This document shows, one piece after another, positions 53,377 to 63,690 of a DNA stretch of 64,000 nt. Positions within the stretch are counted from its first letter, which is position 1. Each line of letters starts with the position of its first letter. A model generated the notes under the pieces. The model made no database searches. It was not told the DNA's origin and saw only the letters and a program-made list of their open reading frames with translations. The position numbers and the translations under genes are program-made. This stretch comes from Siphonodentalium dalli (lineage: Eukaryota > Mollusca > Scaphopoda > Gadilida > Siphonodentaliidae): the NCBI GenBank assembly GCA_032622095.1, contig CP136068.1:160351465-160415464 (forward strand), written 5' to 3'.

Positions 53377-53564
53377 AAAAATATAAGTTAATGTGTAATG
53401 AATTACGAACAGACAATTGTTACACACCCCATAATACCAGACTGTGCAGCCTATGTTCGGGATTAGTACACATGGTGGCAAAAGGTTGGATTGGGTAGGA
53501 TAGAAGGGATAAATTATTTATAGTATAAACATGAACAGTATGATAAATAAAACATTGGAATTGC
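53377..53564. other. intron, nothing recognised
   Basis: No feature was recognised. Confidence 0.3.
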
Positions 53565-53905
53565 GGAGCCATAGATTATATTACGAATTTCCGTGTACAA
53601 GACGTAATCAAATTAATTGACGGATAGTGGATTGGGCAACGCCTGGCACACATTAGCGTGTAAACAATTATGTTGATCCGGGGCATAAACTCAGGCCACT
53701 CACTGAGTAGTAACTACATGTATATAATAACTCAAATGAGTATATGGGACTAGTATGCATATAAAATAACATTTATTTGATACATTTGCTTGAACTCTGT
53801 ACACAAATTACTCGACGACAATTTGTATGTTCGCATTCCGGCTAATCTGCCACCCATAACATTACTTCGTACTCAACAGACTTTCAAATAATGGAAATCT
53901 GATTA
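53565..53905 (-). repeat. dispersed repeat family E, copy 2 (reversed)
   Basis: Reverse complement of 27605-27965, with small indels. Landmarks: gattgggcaacgcctggcac, cgcattccggctaatctgcc, ttcgtactcaacagactttc. Confidence 0.7.
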
Positions 53906-53954
53906 AAAATGATAAACAAAATATTTATAAATTGTTAAAGATGCATAATCCGAA

Positions 53955-54354
53955 TTAAGCCTTTACCCAACAAACCGGCCAAAACCGGCCAAATAAAGCT
54001 TCAACAGCCTAAAATATCTTCAGTCTGTCTCAATAGAACCATACAAATATGGATATCATTGGAATCGGCTCCTTGACCACATTGTGATAGTTACAGTTAT
54101 GCCCTGTGCCAATGCATTCTCTTATATATGCGAGTCGACCATAGGTCGCCTCGCATATATAAGAGAATGCATTGGCCTAAAAAAATCTTTTTTTAACACT
54201 TTTTACCATTTTTTCTTACATTCTTTAACAATTTTATAATTTTTAATGTGTTAAGCCAATGCATTCTCTTATATATGCGAGGCGACCTATGGTCGACTAG
54301 CATATATAAGCGAATGCATTGGCACAGGGCCATTCTGTTGTGTAAAGGGTCAAC
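53955..54354. mobile_element. MITE family B, copy 2 (reversed)
   Basis: TTAAGCCTTTACCCAACA at the left and tgtgtaaagggtcaa at the right, inverted relative to 30491-30890 and containing both palindromic core blocks. The right TTAA has changed to TCAA. Confidence 0.85.
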
Positions 54355-54740
54355 GCTCGCAAATTACTATTTCCTTGGCTTCGGGGGTAAAACGATATTT
54401 GATTCGAGTCGAGGATCTCACCGACCAAAGCTCAGAGTGATCAGATATCGATTTTAAAAATCTATTATTTTTCATCACCGATACTTTTTACTGCCCAGTC
54501 GACGAGAAGACGGATAACTCCGATATTTGACAAACCGGCAAAATTTCGTTGAAGAAAATGATAAATAACAGGGTTTGGGCAATTGTATATAATATTATAG
54601 TTCACTGTTGTTAGCATTATTTTAGAGCAATTAATCGATTCTGATAACTGAAGCGGAATTTTAAAAAAATTTGTTGTTGTTGTTGTTGGAATCTGATTAT
54701 ATGGGGACCAGCGAATCGGATTGAGTACCTTTAAAGAAAA
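54355..54740 (+). repeat. dispersed repeat family I, copy 1
   Basis: aattactatttccttggctt, cgggggt, gattcgagtcgagga, aaagctcag and agatatcgatttt in order, then a ttgttgttggaatctg segment and a ggattgagtacctttaaag end. Copies: 59340-59816 (complete with TTAA ends) and 61110-61260 (fragment). Confidence 0.65.
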
Positions 54741-54774
54741 TAAGAAAAAAATATTTAAAATGTTAAAGAATGTA

Positions 54775-54900
54775 AGAAAAAATTTATAAAAAAAAAATGA
54801 TTAAAATTTGTTAGACCAATGCATTATCTTATCTATGCGAGGGACCTATGGTCGATTCGCATATATAAGACATATAAGGGAATGCATTGGCACAGGGTCT
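54775..54900. repeat. solo palindromic core block (MITE remnant)
   Basis: accaatgcattatcttatct, gcgagggacctatggtcgat, then gaatgcattggcacagggtc. Outer termini of a MITE are missing. Confidence 0.6.
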
Positions 54901-54982
54901 TTAATGTTGATGGTTTTGCTGGCATGTGGAAATTCTACATTTCGGGTGTTAGGAAACCTGTCTTATTTATAGCATCCACAGC

Positions 54983-55560
54983 ATATAGTATGAACACACA
55001 CACACAACATTCTCACAAGATAGTATGAACAAACACACACAACATTCTCACAAGATACCATAAATATACATTCACAGCATATAGTATGAACAAACACACA
55101 CAACATATAGTATGAACAAACACACACAACATATAGTATGAACAAACACACACAACATATAGTATGAACAAACACACACAACATATAGTATGAACACACA
55201 CACACAACATATAGTATGAACAAACACACACAACATATAGTATGAACAAACACACACAGCATATAGTATGAACAAACACACACAACATATAGTATGAACA
55301 AACACACACAACATATAGTATGAACAAACACACACAACATATAGTATGAACAAACACACACAACATATAGTATGAACAAACACACACAACATATAGTATG
55401 AACAAACACACACAACATATAGTATGAACAAACACACACAACATATAGTATGAACAAACACACACAACATATAGTATGAACAAACACACACAACATATAG
55501 TATGAACAAACACACACAACATATAGTATGAACAAACACACACAACATTCTCACAAGATA
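54983..55560. repeat. 26-bp minisatellite, about 20 copies
   Basis: The unit is acaaacacacacaacatata plus gtatga, very homogeneous. The phrase cattctcacaagata flanks both ends and appears twice at the left. Minus frames of 160-217 codons (repeated CVCSYYMLCVFVHTIC-type peptides) are repeat products, not genes. Confidence 0.95.
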
Positions 55561-55570
55561 CCATAAATAT

Positions 55571-55712
55571 GTACAGTAATGCCCTAAATAATCGACTCCT
55601 TAACCATGGCTTTGCGATGAATGGCAACAAGCCATATTTCCGACTGAATCCTGAAAAATTACCCATAATTCTGCTGTGGTTAAGGAGTCGATTATTTAGG
55701 CCATTACTGTAC
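55571..55712. mobile_element. 142-bp palindromic element related to the giant palindrome
   Basis: Ends gtacagtaatgccctaaata and atttaggccattactgtac with cgactccttaacca/tggttaaggagtcg inside. Its centre, gcgatgaatggcaacaagcc, atattt and gactgaatcctgaa, closely matches the ccgatgaatggaaacaagcc, atattt and gactaaatcctgaa found next to every CCG module in the palindrome. Confidence 0.7.
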
Positions 55713-55973
55713 CTCTCGTGTTGTAACAGTCAACAATTAAAGTGAGGAGGACTATAAATATTATGGATGGTACTAAAAACACATGAGTTGGTGGTATCAA
55801 CTACAAACAGTGGCGCCGATGTACCACTTAACGAAAGTAAGTGGAATACAGCGTAGAAGTTAAAATTAGCGGCGATGTACGGAATACCCGTTATCATGCA
55901 TGCAATAAGCCGTACCAAAAGGGCGGGGTGGAGACACACTCAAAGTTATACAGTAGGGGACTGATATACAAAC
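55713..55973. other. intron of gene 2, nothing recognised
   Basis: No additional exon was recognised next to the transmembrane exon. Confidence 0.3.
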
Positions 55974-56090
55974 CGTTTTGAGAGCGTCTTTTGCAGAAGC
56001 AGTATATAGCAACGGCAACAATTCCCAGCACCACCAGAAATCCACTGACAACTCCTATGATTATTATAACCACTTGATTGGGATCGATCA
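55974..56090 (-). CDS. gene 2 exon: transmembrane segment
   Basis: A TTTCAG acceptor (56093-56091) and GTTTGT donor (55973-55968) flank 117 nt: two bases, 38 codons, one base. The protein reads IDPNQVV, then IIIIGVVSGFLVVLGIVAVA as a hydrophobic helix of about 23-25 residues, IYCFCKRRSQN as stop-transfer with two Cys that might be acylated. With the Ig exon the first codon is GTG (Val); with the micro-exon the last is GAT (Asp). Two decayed copies of its 5' half lie upstream (56114-56187 and 56280-56342). Confidence 0.8.
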
Positions 56091-56113
56091 CTGAAATTAT
56101 ATTCAATATAGAG

Positions 56114-56187
56114 TTATCTCCCTCTGACGATCAGAAATCCACTAACAATTTCTATGATTATAAAAGCCACTTCATTGGGATCAGCCA
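56114..56187 (-). pseudogene. truncated copy of the transmembrane exon, copy 2
   Basis: A TTTCAG acceptor is kept (56190-56188). The frame reads ADPNEVAFIIIEIVSGFLIV, then RGR and a TAA stop at 56116-56114. Surrounding phrases (gagttatctccc, aatatagag) match those next to the true exon, so the unit is a tandem duplicate of about 97 bp. If spliced, the receptor would end within a half membrane helix. Confidence 0.7.
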
Positions 56188-56279
56188 CTGAAAGTGTATC
56201 GAATATAGAGTTATCTCCCCCTGAATATAAGAAATCTGAAAATATATTGAATATTGGGTTACTCCCCCCCCCCCCCACC

Positions 56280-56342
56280 CGCCTATTAACAGAAACCTGC
56301 TGACTACTCCAATACGAAAAGCTGCACAGTTCAGGTCGGCTA
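56280..56342 (-). pseudogene. truncated copy of the transmembrane exon, copy 3
   Basis: A TTTTAG acceptor (56345-56343) precedes ADLNCAAFRIGVVSRFLLIG, which runs into a poly-G/poly-C tract (56265-56278). More diverged than copy 2. The phrase gagttatctccctctg follows it on the plus strand as in the other two copies. Confidence 0.65.
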
Positions 56343-56378
56343 CTAAAATATATATCAAATGTAGAGTTATCTCCCTCT

Positions 56379-56545
56379 GCTTGAAAAGTCCTTAGTGGCT
56401 CACCGACTTGCGTGCTTGGAATAAAGATGGACTGTCGTCCGGTGCATACCCCCTCATGGCATACCGCCTAGTGTGGGCACATCTATAACTTATGATGGCT
56501 ATACTCAGACATATGGACCCAGAAATCAGCATTTTCATATAAACA
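56379..56545. other. intron, nothing recognised
   Basis: No feature was recognised. Confidence 0.3.
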
Positions 56546-57660
56546 AAGATGAATAACTATAGAACAAAAAACCAAAACAAACATTTGAATGTGCCATTAA
56601 ATGTCCTCATAGTGGTGAACATCCATACAAAATTTCATTGAGATCCGAGCATTACTGTTCAAGTTATGAGCTGAACAGACATCGGATGGATCAAACAGCC
56701 AACATTTCCAGATAAACAAAGATGAATTACTCTAGAATGGAAAAGCAGAACAGAACAATGGAACCCCCTATTGAATGTCCTCATAGTGGTGAACATATAT
56801 ACCAAATTCCATTGAGATCCCAGCACAACAGTTGAAGTTACGACATGAACAGACACCAGATGGACCAAAAAGCCAACATTTCCAGATGAACAAAGATGAA
56901 TAACTCTAGAATGGAAAAGCGGAACAAAACGATGGAACCCTCTTTTTAATGTCCTCATAGTAGTGAACATCCATACCAAATCCCATTGAGATCCCAGTAC
57001 AACTGTCGAAGTTACAATATGAACAGACACCAGACGAACCAAAAAGCCAACATTTCCAGATGAACAAAGATGTATAACTCTAGAATGGAAAATCCGAACA
57101 AAACGATGGAACCCTCTATTGAATGCCCTCATAGCAGTGAACATCCATACAAAATTTCATTGAGATCCGAGCACTACTGTTCAGGTTATGACATGAACAG
57201 ACACCAGATGGACCAAAAATCCAACATTTCAAGATAAACAAAGATGAATAACTCTAGAATGGAAAATCCGAACAAAACGATGGAACCCTCTATTTAATGT
57301 CCTCATAGTTGTGAACATCCACACCAAATTTGGTTGAGATCCCAGCACAACTGTTGAAGTTACGACATGAACAGACACCAGATGGACCAAAAAGCCACTA
57401 TTTCCAGATAAACAAAGATGAATAACTCTAGAATGGAAAATCCAAACAAAACGATGGAACCCTCTATTTAATGTCCTCATAATAGTGAACATCCATACCT
57501 AATTTCATTGAGATCCGAGCACTACTGTTCAAGTTATGACACGAACAGACATCGGACGGACGTACGGACTCACGGACGCACGCACGGACGGACGCACGGA
57601 CGGACGGACAGGTGCAAAACAGTATACCCCCCTCTTCTTTTTTTAAAGGGGGTATAATAA
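56546..57660. repeat. tandem repeat of about 174 bp, about 6 copies, with GGAC-rich tail
   Basis: The unit holds ataaacaaagatgaataact, ctagaatggaaaa, aacgatggaaccctcta, atgtcctcatag and ccattgagatccgagcac, then gacatgaacagacaccagat. The array ends in (ggac/gcac)n and acccccctcttc, tttaaagggggtataat. The tail resembles the 3' end of a dispersed element; the long minus frame (161 codons) is maintained because the unit is a multiple of three and is not supported as coding. Confidence 0.8.
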
Positions 57661-57975
57661 GTATGCAATTGAATTAAAGCTGTAATTAAACATTTATGTC
57701 CGTTTGAATAATAGCATCATCTGGGATATTGCAAATACCAATTTTCACATGACATATTGCAAAGTGAACAATGTGTAAAGTGTGTCGACGACGCCCACTT
57801 AATTGGTGTTTGTGGCAAATTGTTTTTAACATTACTGGCGTGAGCAAACGTACGTTTGCATAACATTCATATAATATCTCATAACAGATTTGTTCAATAT
57901 CTGTCTGGAATTTCTTTTTTTTAAATTTGGATACATGTGATTAATGTGACGCGAATGGATAAAACATCACAAATT
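57661..57975. other. intron, nothing recognised
   Basis: No feature was recognised. Confidence 0.3.
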
Positions 57976-58381
57976 TTACCCGGAGCCTAATGATACGTCA
58001 CAAATGCAATTTCTAAACCGTCGATTCAGTCGTTCAGGAACATACGTCACTAATGTAATCTCTAAACCGTCGCTTCGGACATTCAGGAAACTACTTCACT
58101 AATGTAATCTCTAAACCGTCGCTTCAGACGTCCAGGACACCCTATACGTCAGTAAAGTAATACCTAACCCGTCGCATCAGACGTTCGGGAACCTACGTCA
58201 CTAATGTAATATGTAAACCGTCGATTCAGACGTCCAGGAACCTACATCACTGATGTAATTTCTGAGCCGTCTTCGTGCGTTTATGAACCTACGTCACTAA
58301 TGTAATCTCTAACCCGTCGCTTCAGACGTCCAGGAACCTACGTCACTAATGTAATCTCTAAACCGTCGCTTCAGTCGTTCG
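57976..58381. repeat. about 50-bp minisatellite, about 8 copies
   Basis: The unit reads about cctacgtcactaatgtaatc, tctaaaccgtcgcttcagac, gtccaggaa. Copies are moderately diverged. It lies 280 bp beyond the end of the Ig exon. Confidence 0.85.
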
Positions 58382-58663
58382 GATAGCTGCTATTTAGAAC
58401 TCGTGCAGAGGAGCTATATATATCTGCTGCAGTAGTTACTGTATAATTACGAGTGAAAGTGCTTTTATGTGCATTTAACGAAAATCTACTAAATGGTTGA
58501 GGTATATGTTTGGTGTTAAATATCGGGTCACAAATTATACCCATTTCTTTGAAAATTCCAGTTATATACCTATGAATTTTAACTATCACTAAATTATCCC
58601 GTCAGACAAACGTGTATATATATTGTAAAGAAATGTTTTTATTTAAAAACCGCTTTGAGTTAC

Positions 58664-58957
58664 CTTCCAATGTGAAAGATTTACTATCATCTCCAGTCTT
58701 GCAAGTAAAGGTGGCGCCATCCGAGTCAGTCGATGCGATTATCTGTAAAGTACTACTCCTTCGGTAGCTGCACACACCAGTATCAAATGTCATGACGTCA
58801 TATATGACATCAGAAGGGGTAGCAGAGGCACTGCCAACTACTCTCCAGGTCATGTTGAGCTGCGGATTCCCCAGGAGTCCGGAACATTCCAGATTGACCT
58901 CTGTGCCTTCGCGTACTTTGCCTTCTGGAACTGCTGTCAACTTCAGCTTCGGTTTGA
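58664..58957 (-). CDS. gene 2 exon: membrane-proximal Ig domain
   Basis: A CAG acceptor (58960-58958) and GTAACT donor (58663-58658) flank 294 nt: two bases, 97 codons, one base. The protein starts KPKLKLTAVPEGKVREGTEV and contains NLECSGLLG, QLNMTWRVV, a long loop, SSTLQII and DSDGATFTCKTG. The pair Cys ... Trp ... D-x-G/A-x-F-x-C is the Ig fold signature. An extra Cys (GVCSYRR) may form a second bond or dimerise. The phase-1 end joins the transmembrane exon to give Val. Further exons upstream (more Ig domains, signal peptide) were not found before 64000. Confidence 0.82.
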
Positions 58958-59103
58958 CTGGAAAAAAAGTTTTAAGCGGCATGTAATATTCATCTATCTA
59001 ATTAGACATTATAAAAATAAGGTGGGCAATGTTTGATGGCATTGCGAAATGAGTAATAGAATCCAACGGGAAAGTACCACAATGTCTTCAAATGAGGTAT
59101 TAG

Positions 59104-59995
59104 CTGAAACAGGCTCCCTTCGGCAGCCCTTGTGCGTTAGGGGTCCCTTTGTGCACTATGCGCGTTTTGATCTTAGACAGAGCTCAGAAGTGACCCTTTT
59201 GTGCGCTTCGCGCACATCTTGATGACAGTTTAATCATTTTGATATTTAAAACAAAAAACAAAACAAAATACAAAAACAAAATTTATTTTTTTTTATTTTT
59301 TTTTTGTTACAAAAATTTAGGTTTAACTCCTTGCTCAATTTAAAGGTACTCAACCCGATAAAACTCCTCTCAATTACTATTTCAATGGCTTCGGGGGTCA
59401 AAAATATTTGATTCGAGTCGAGGAAGTCACCCATCAAAGCTCAGATTTGTTAGATATCGATTTTAGAAATCTATTATTTTTCATTATCGGGAATACTATC
59501 TGGCCCAGAACTCATTAAAAATTGCGTTAAAATTACCACTTGATTTTAGAGTTATTCATCCTTGTCTGTTTGAATAGATTTGAGGTACACATCCAGAGCA
59601 GATAACGGCAGTTATTGGTACTCATCTCGAGAACATAACAAATTTGAAAAATCAATATCTAATAACTCTGAGCTTTGTTTGATGGGTTCCTCGACTCGAA
59701 TCAAATATTGTTTACCCCCAAAGCCAAAGAAATAGTAATATAGGACCCTCTGATCGGATTGTTGTTGTTGGAATCTGTTGAGATGGGGACCCTCTTTACG
59801 GGTTGAGTACCTTTAACAAATAATTTATTTTTTTTAATAAATTAATTTTTAAATCAAAATTTTTAAAAACTAACGCCGTTATAAAACCCGCAGATCACCA
59901 CACCAAATTTGGTTGAAATCCGTCCAGGGGTCTGGGAGACAATATTGCGAACAGACAAACGGACGGACAGACCGACAGATATGTTATTAATTACT
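59104..59995 (+). repeat. dispersed repeat family G copy with nested insertion
   Basis: Left part: acaggctcccttcggcagcc, cttttgtgcgcttcgcgcac, ccttgctcaattt. Right part after the insertion: ccgttataaaacccgcagat, caccaaatttggttgaaatc, gtccaggggtctgggag, and a gacagacaaacggacggac tail. The insertion at 59340-59816 separates the two parts exactly at a TTAA. Confidence 0.75.
59340..59816 (+). mobile_element. family I element, complete, TTAA target
   Basis: Inverted ends TTAAAGGTACTCAACCCG and CGGGTTGAGTACCTTTAA, with TTAA as the shared outer bases. Interior as in 54355-54740 (ggcttcgggggt, gattcgagtcgagga, ttgttgttggaatctg). No transposase. Because it interrupts a family G repeat it is younger than that copy. 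Confidence 0.8.
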
Positions 59996-61109
59996 TTTAT
60001 CATGCATCCGTCACAAAACTAGGTCGATATACATTGAAACACGAAATATATATACTAGTATACATACTCTCAAAGCTATCGATATGTATGGACATGTTCT
60101 ACAACTTTGCACACAAAATTGATTCAAGCACTCTTTACTTTTACAGCACTAAAACCACACCGCTCTTTAATTTCCAGAACGACAAAAATAATTAAGGGAC
60201 ACTCATTTCTTCTGAGCCGAAATGTCCTATTATCCCAACATTCTGATACCAGTACCTATGCATTAATTTATGTATTTCTTTTCCATTTTTTTTACCAATT
60301 ATAATCACAGCAGTGAGGCTAGCCTTGAACTCGCTGAAGATCACGAGTCGCATTAACAATGGAGATATTTAAAGCCACTTGGTGGTTTGCGCTCCAACAA
60401 TGCATCTAATATTAATTATTCGTATTTAAAATTGTCTCGGTATCGAAGTAGGTCGATACATACTTTAAAGATGCATATCTGGAAATTAAAGAGCGTGTGG
60501 TTTTATACATTGAATGGCAGACTGGTGCGAGCGCGGTATGCATAATCGGAGCTTTGGCGATCTTGTAGTTTGCGATCGCGGGTAATACTGAAGATCGAAG
60601 GATTACATTTACATGTAAATTACTATATTAGTTTAGGTTTTATCGTGAGGGGTGCTACAACATGCCACCAGGGAACGTAGTTAGATTCGAGAAATTTTAA
60701 CAGTTGAAAATTCAATGCCTATTCATGAAACGACATGCCTGGAATTTTAAGCTATAACACCCCCCCCCCCCCCCAGTTAACACCAAACTGAGTGACGAGG
60801 CTCTATATATAGGCCTATCCATGTCTTTCATGATCTAGCAATCAATAAGAGCGATATTATACTTGTAAACCGTTGTCTATAGACAGCTCAGTGCGTACAT
60901 TGTGGTATCATACATGGAAGTCATATATAAAATTAAATCGCCCACAGTAAAATAACAGTTCATTAAATTGGATACTGAGCATCCGTTATTCAAATAATGG
61001 ATCGTTGTTTGTAAAATAATGTACGATCTCGACAATAACCATCCATTATCCTATAAACTGGACTCGATGAACAAAGGAGTGACGTCATTGCCATATTTTA
61101 AAGATGCAT
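59996..61109. other. no gene seen
   Basis: An inverted pair ccacaccgctctttaatttccag (60156) and ctggaaattaaagagcgtgt (60479) suggests an old element. A C run lies at 60763-60777, and sequence at 60373-60435 matches 5413-5475. No Ig-like exon was recognised. Confidence 0.4.
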
Positions 61110-61260
61110 TATCCGAATTAATGCTCTTAATTTACTATTTCTTTGGCTTCGGGGGTAAAAAAAATATTTGATTCGAGTCGATGCGGGACCCACCCAAAGC
61201 TCAAGAGTGGTCAGATAGCGATTTTGAAGTTTGTTATTTCTCGAGATGTACAATTATTTG
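61110..61260 (+). repeat. family I fragment
   Basis: Contains tttactatttctttggcttc, gggggtaaa, gattcgagtcga and aaagctca as in 54355-54740; the right part is missing. Confidence 0.6.
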
Positions 61261-61624
61261 TGGCCCAGAAAAACGTCGTCAAACGGACGGTTTTAACTAC
61301 CTTTCTGTATAGAGCATTATATGTCCCAGAAAGACGCATTGAAGTCCTATAACAATACAAATTTGAACACGATGTTTGGATCCCAAACAAAATCAGCCAT
61401 TTGCACGGCATGGAACATAAAAGAGCGTTCAGTGTTAAGTCTATTTCTGATAAGGTAGAAATAAAGAGCGTGTATATGTGTTACTTCTGTGCAAAAAATA
61501 TTGAAAACAGCTGGAAAATGGTTGTGACCATGGACAATATATTTCAGAGCATATAAAGCCGGTATATCAATGGTTCGTGTATTTGTCAACTTATCTTATA
61601 ATACACCTCCATCGAACCTTCACA
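61261..61624. other. nothing recognised
   Basis: The 80-codon minus frame at 61347-61589 and the overlapping 66-codon frame have no recognised domain. Confidence 0.3.
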
Positions 61625-61965
61625 TTAGGGGTGGTCCCAGCTGGAGATTGCATGCTTTTCTTGAGCCGATATCGCAATAAATATTGAATTAATTACCCTT
61701 GAAAAAATTCCATAATTGTAACGACGCAAAGAAAAATATCTCACCAAGTCACATAAATCGTGCAATTTTGAGTTGGGACCTTCACATATAGTGAAGTACA
61801 TTATTAAGGAACAGGTAATAACTAAGAAATATATTCCCAGTGTTATGTTTCGACTTTAATAAAGTTCCCTGTCAAAACTTCAAAAAGTTCCAAGGTTTTG
61901 TACTGGTGGAATATGATCTCCATGGGCGTTAGCCAGAGTACAGATTCATGGCATGATCTTGGTCG
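61625..61965 (+). repeat. partial copy of the foldback element at 43943-44552
   Basis: Shared parts: gagccgatatcgcaataaat (complement-like order), acattatta(a/c)gga, ataactaagaaatatattc, ttgtactggtggaatatgat and cagattcatggcatgatct. The left arm is missing. Confidence 0.65.
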
Positions 61966-62371
61966 TGTGCGTCGTCAGTGCGATACACTAGCTGTTATCA
62001 AGTTTTGCAGCTCAGTACAGTGGTACGTATATGCCGCCCAGCCTGGCGTTAAATGGTATCATGTTCGACACATAAACCACATGAGGAAATGACCACTTGC
62101 AAGAGTATCATTTTCATCAGTCCCAAATATAACTCAACACATATGTGGTATTTCCTCGTGCATATGACATGTAGTTTACAACAGCATATCGATGATACAC
62201 AAACAGGATATTTCTTCCATATTTGGACATGCATGTTTAATATAGGATGGCGAAACAATTCTTCTGAATACGGAAATGATATATGATACTTGGTCCATAA
62301 CCCACTTGATACTCCACACAGAGTCTGTTGCTTGTTGTGTTGATTCATAATGGCTGCACATTGGGGCTATA
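61966..62371. other. nothing recognised
   Basis: Overlapping frames on both strands near 62049-62348 show no domain or splice support. Confidence 0.3.
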
Positions 62372-62827
62372 TGTGACCCGCCATATCAAATCCAGTCGTA
62401 AGTCGGGATTTTTTACCCTGTGACAATGCATTCTCTTATATATGCGAGTCGACCATAGGTCGCCTCGCATATATAAGAGAATGCATTGGCCTAACAATTT
62501 TTAATTTTAATAATTTGTTCTTGTATTCTTTAACAATTTTATAATTTCACCCATACAGAGCCCCAGACAAACATGAGCAGACGACACTCTTCTATGTGCT
62601 TCTATATATGTGTGGGGCTCCCTGCAGGGTAATGGATGTTTTTTTATTTTATGTCCTAAAAATTGTAAGAAACATTTATTTAAAAAACATGATAAAAAAT
62701 AGTTAAGCCAATGCATTCTCTTATATATGCGAGGCGACCTATGGTCGACTCGCATATATAAGAGAATGCATTGGCACAGGGTAAAAAAAATCCCGACTTC
62801 CGACTGGATTTGATATGGCGGGTCACA
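62372..62827. mobile_element. MITE family A, copy 4, interior reversed
   Basis: Ends tgtgacccgccatatcaaat and its complement next to TA. The spacer between the two core blocks is in the opposite orientation to copies 1-3 (ctccctgcagggtaatggat instead of its complement), as expected for the whole element inserted the other way round. Confidence 0.85.
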
Positions 62828-63069
62828 TATATGGAAGTATCTACAGTATATTTGGGGATGAGTATGTACAATACATACATATTCAGCGATCGCGTATTAC
62901 CCCTTTCTGTATTGAATGGATTCTCCCATTTAGTTACACCAGTACACATGGGAATGGTATATTATTCATCGTGGGGGGTTGTTCGTGAAAATAATCGTAT
63001 ATACATGTAATAACTTATTTGTTCTTGGCATGGAGAGCGAGTGTTGTCACTGAAAATATGTTATACTAG
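62828..63069. other. nothing recognised
   Basis: No feature was recognised. Confidence 0.3.
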
Positions 63070-63300
63070 CTAAAACAGGCTCCATTCGGGAGGCTTTATT
63101 CAACGTCGGAGGAGCCTGCGGCACAGTCACAATGGGGCCCGCGGCCCATTTGTGCATTAGGACATGCGTCCCCTGTATTTTAATCATTTAGATTTAAAAA
63201 CAAACTTAAATTATTTTTTTTTTAGTTTGAGCACCTTGCTCAAACTGATAAAACCCCCAAAAAAAATCTTAATTAAATTTTGTTTTAAATAAATTTTTTG
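63070..63300 (+). repeat. dispersed repeat family G, fragment
   Basis: acaggctccattcgggaggc, ggggcccgcggcccatttgt, then gagcaccttgctcaaactga. The right third of the family is missing. Confidence 0.6.
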
Positions 63301-63329
63301 ACAAACTACTGAATTTTGGAGCAAAAGCC

Positions 63330-63690
63330 TGTGCCTGTACCATAAGGTCGCCTCGCATATATAAGAGAACGCATTGGCCTAAAAAAAATATTTTATTTGT
63401 TATAGTTGTTAAAGAATGTAAAAAAAAAGTTAAAAAATGATAAAAACTTGTTAAAGAATGTAAGTAAAAATGATAACAAATGGTAAAATTGTAAGCATAT
63501 AAGAAAAACATGATAAAATTGCTAAAGAATGTAAGAAAAAATTATAAAAATGATAAAAATTGTTAAAGAATGTAAGCAAATTTATGAAAATTAATAGAAG
63601 AAATTGTCAGTGCAATACATGCTCTTATATATGCGAGCGATCTATGGTCGCCTCGTATATATATAAGATAATGCATTGGCACATGGTCTT
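63330..63690. repeat. diverged palindromic core pair (MITE remnant)
   Basis: Core arms near 63345-63380 (gtcgcctcgcatatataaga, gaacgcattggcc) and 63612-63685 (atgctcttatatatgcgag and complement) flank a run of gttaaagaatgtaag(a/c)aaaa repeated six or so times. Confidence 0.65.

Noticed and set aside
54963-55666. 160-217-codon minus-strand frames with repeated Cys-Val-Tyr peptides, membrane-protein-like
   Set aside because: Produced in all three frames of one strand by the 26-bp minisatellite, which is diagnostic of an artefact.
56659-57492. 161- and 87-codon minus frames with repeated FHRFV..FHSRVIHLC peptide
   Set aside because: The unit is a multiple of three; the frame is broken in some units and its tail looks like a dispersed element end.
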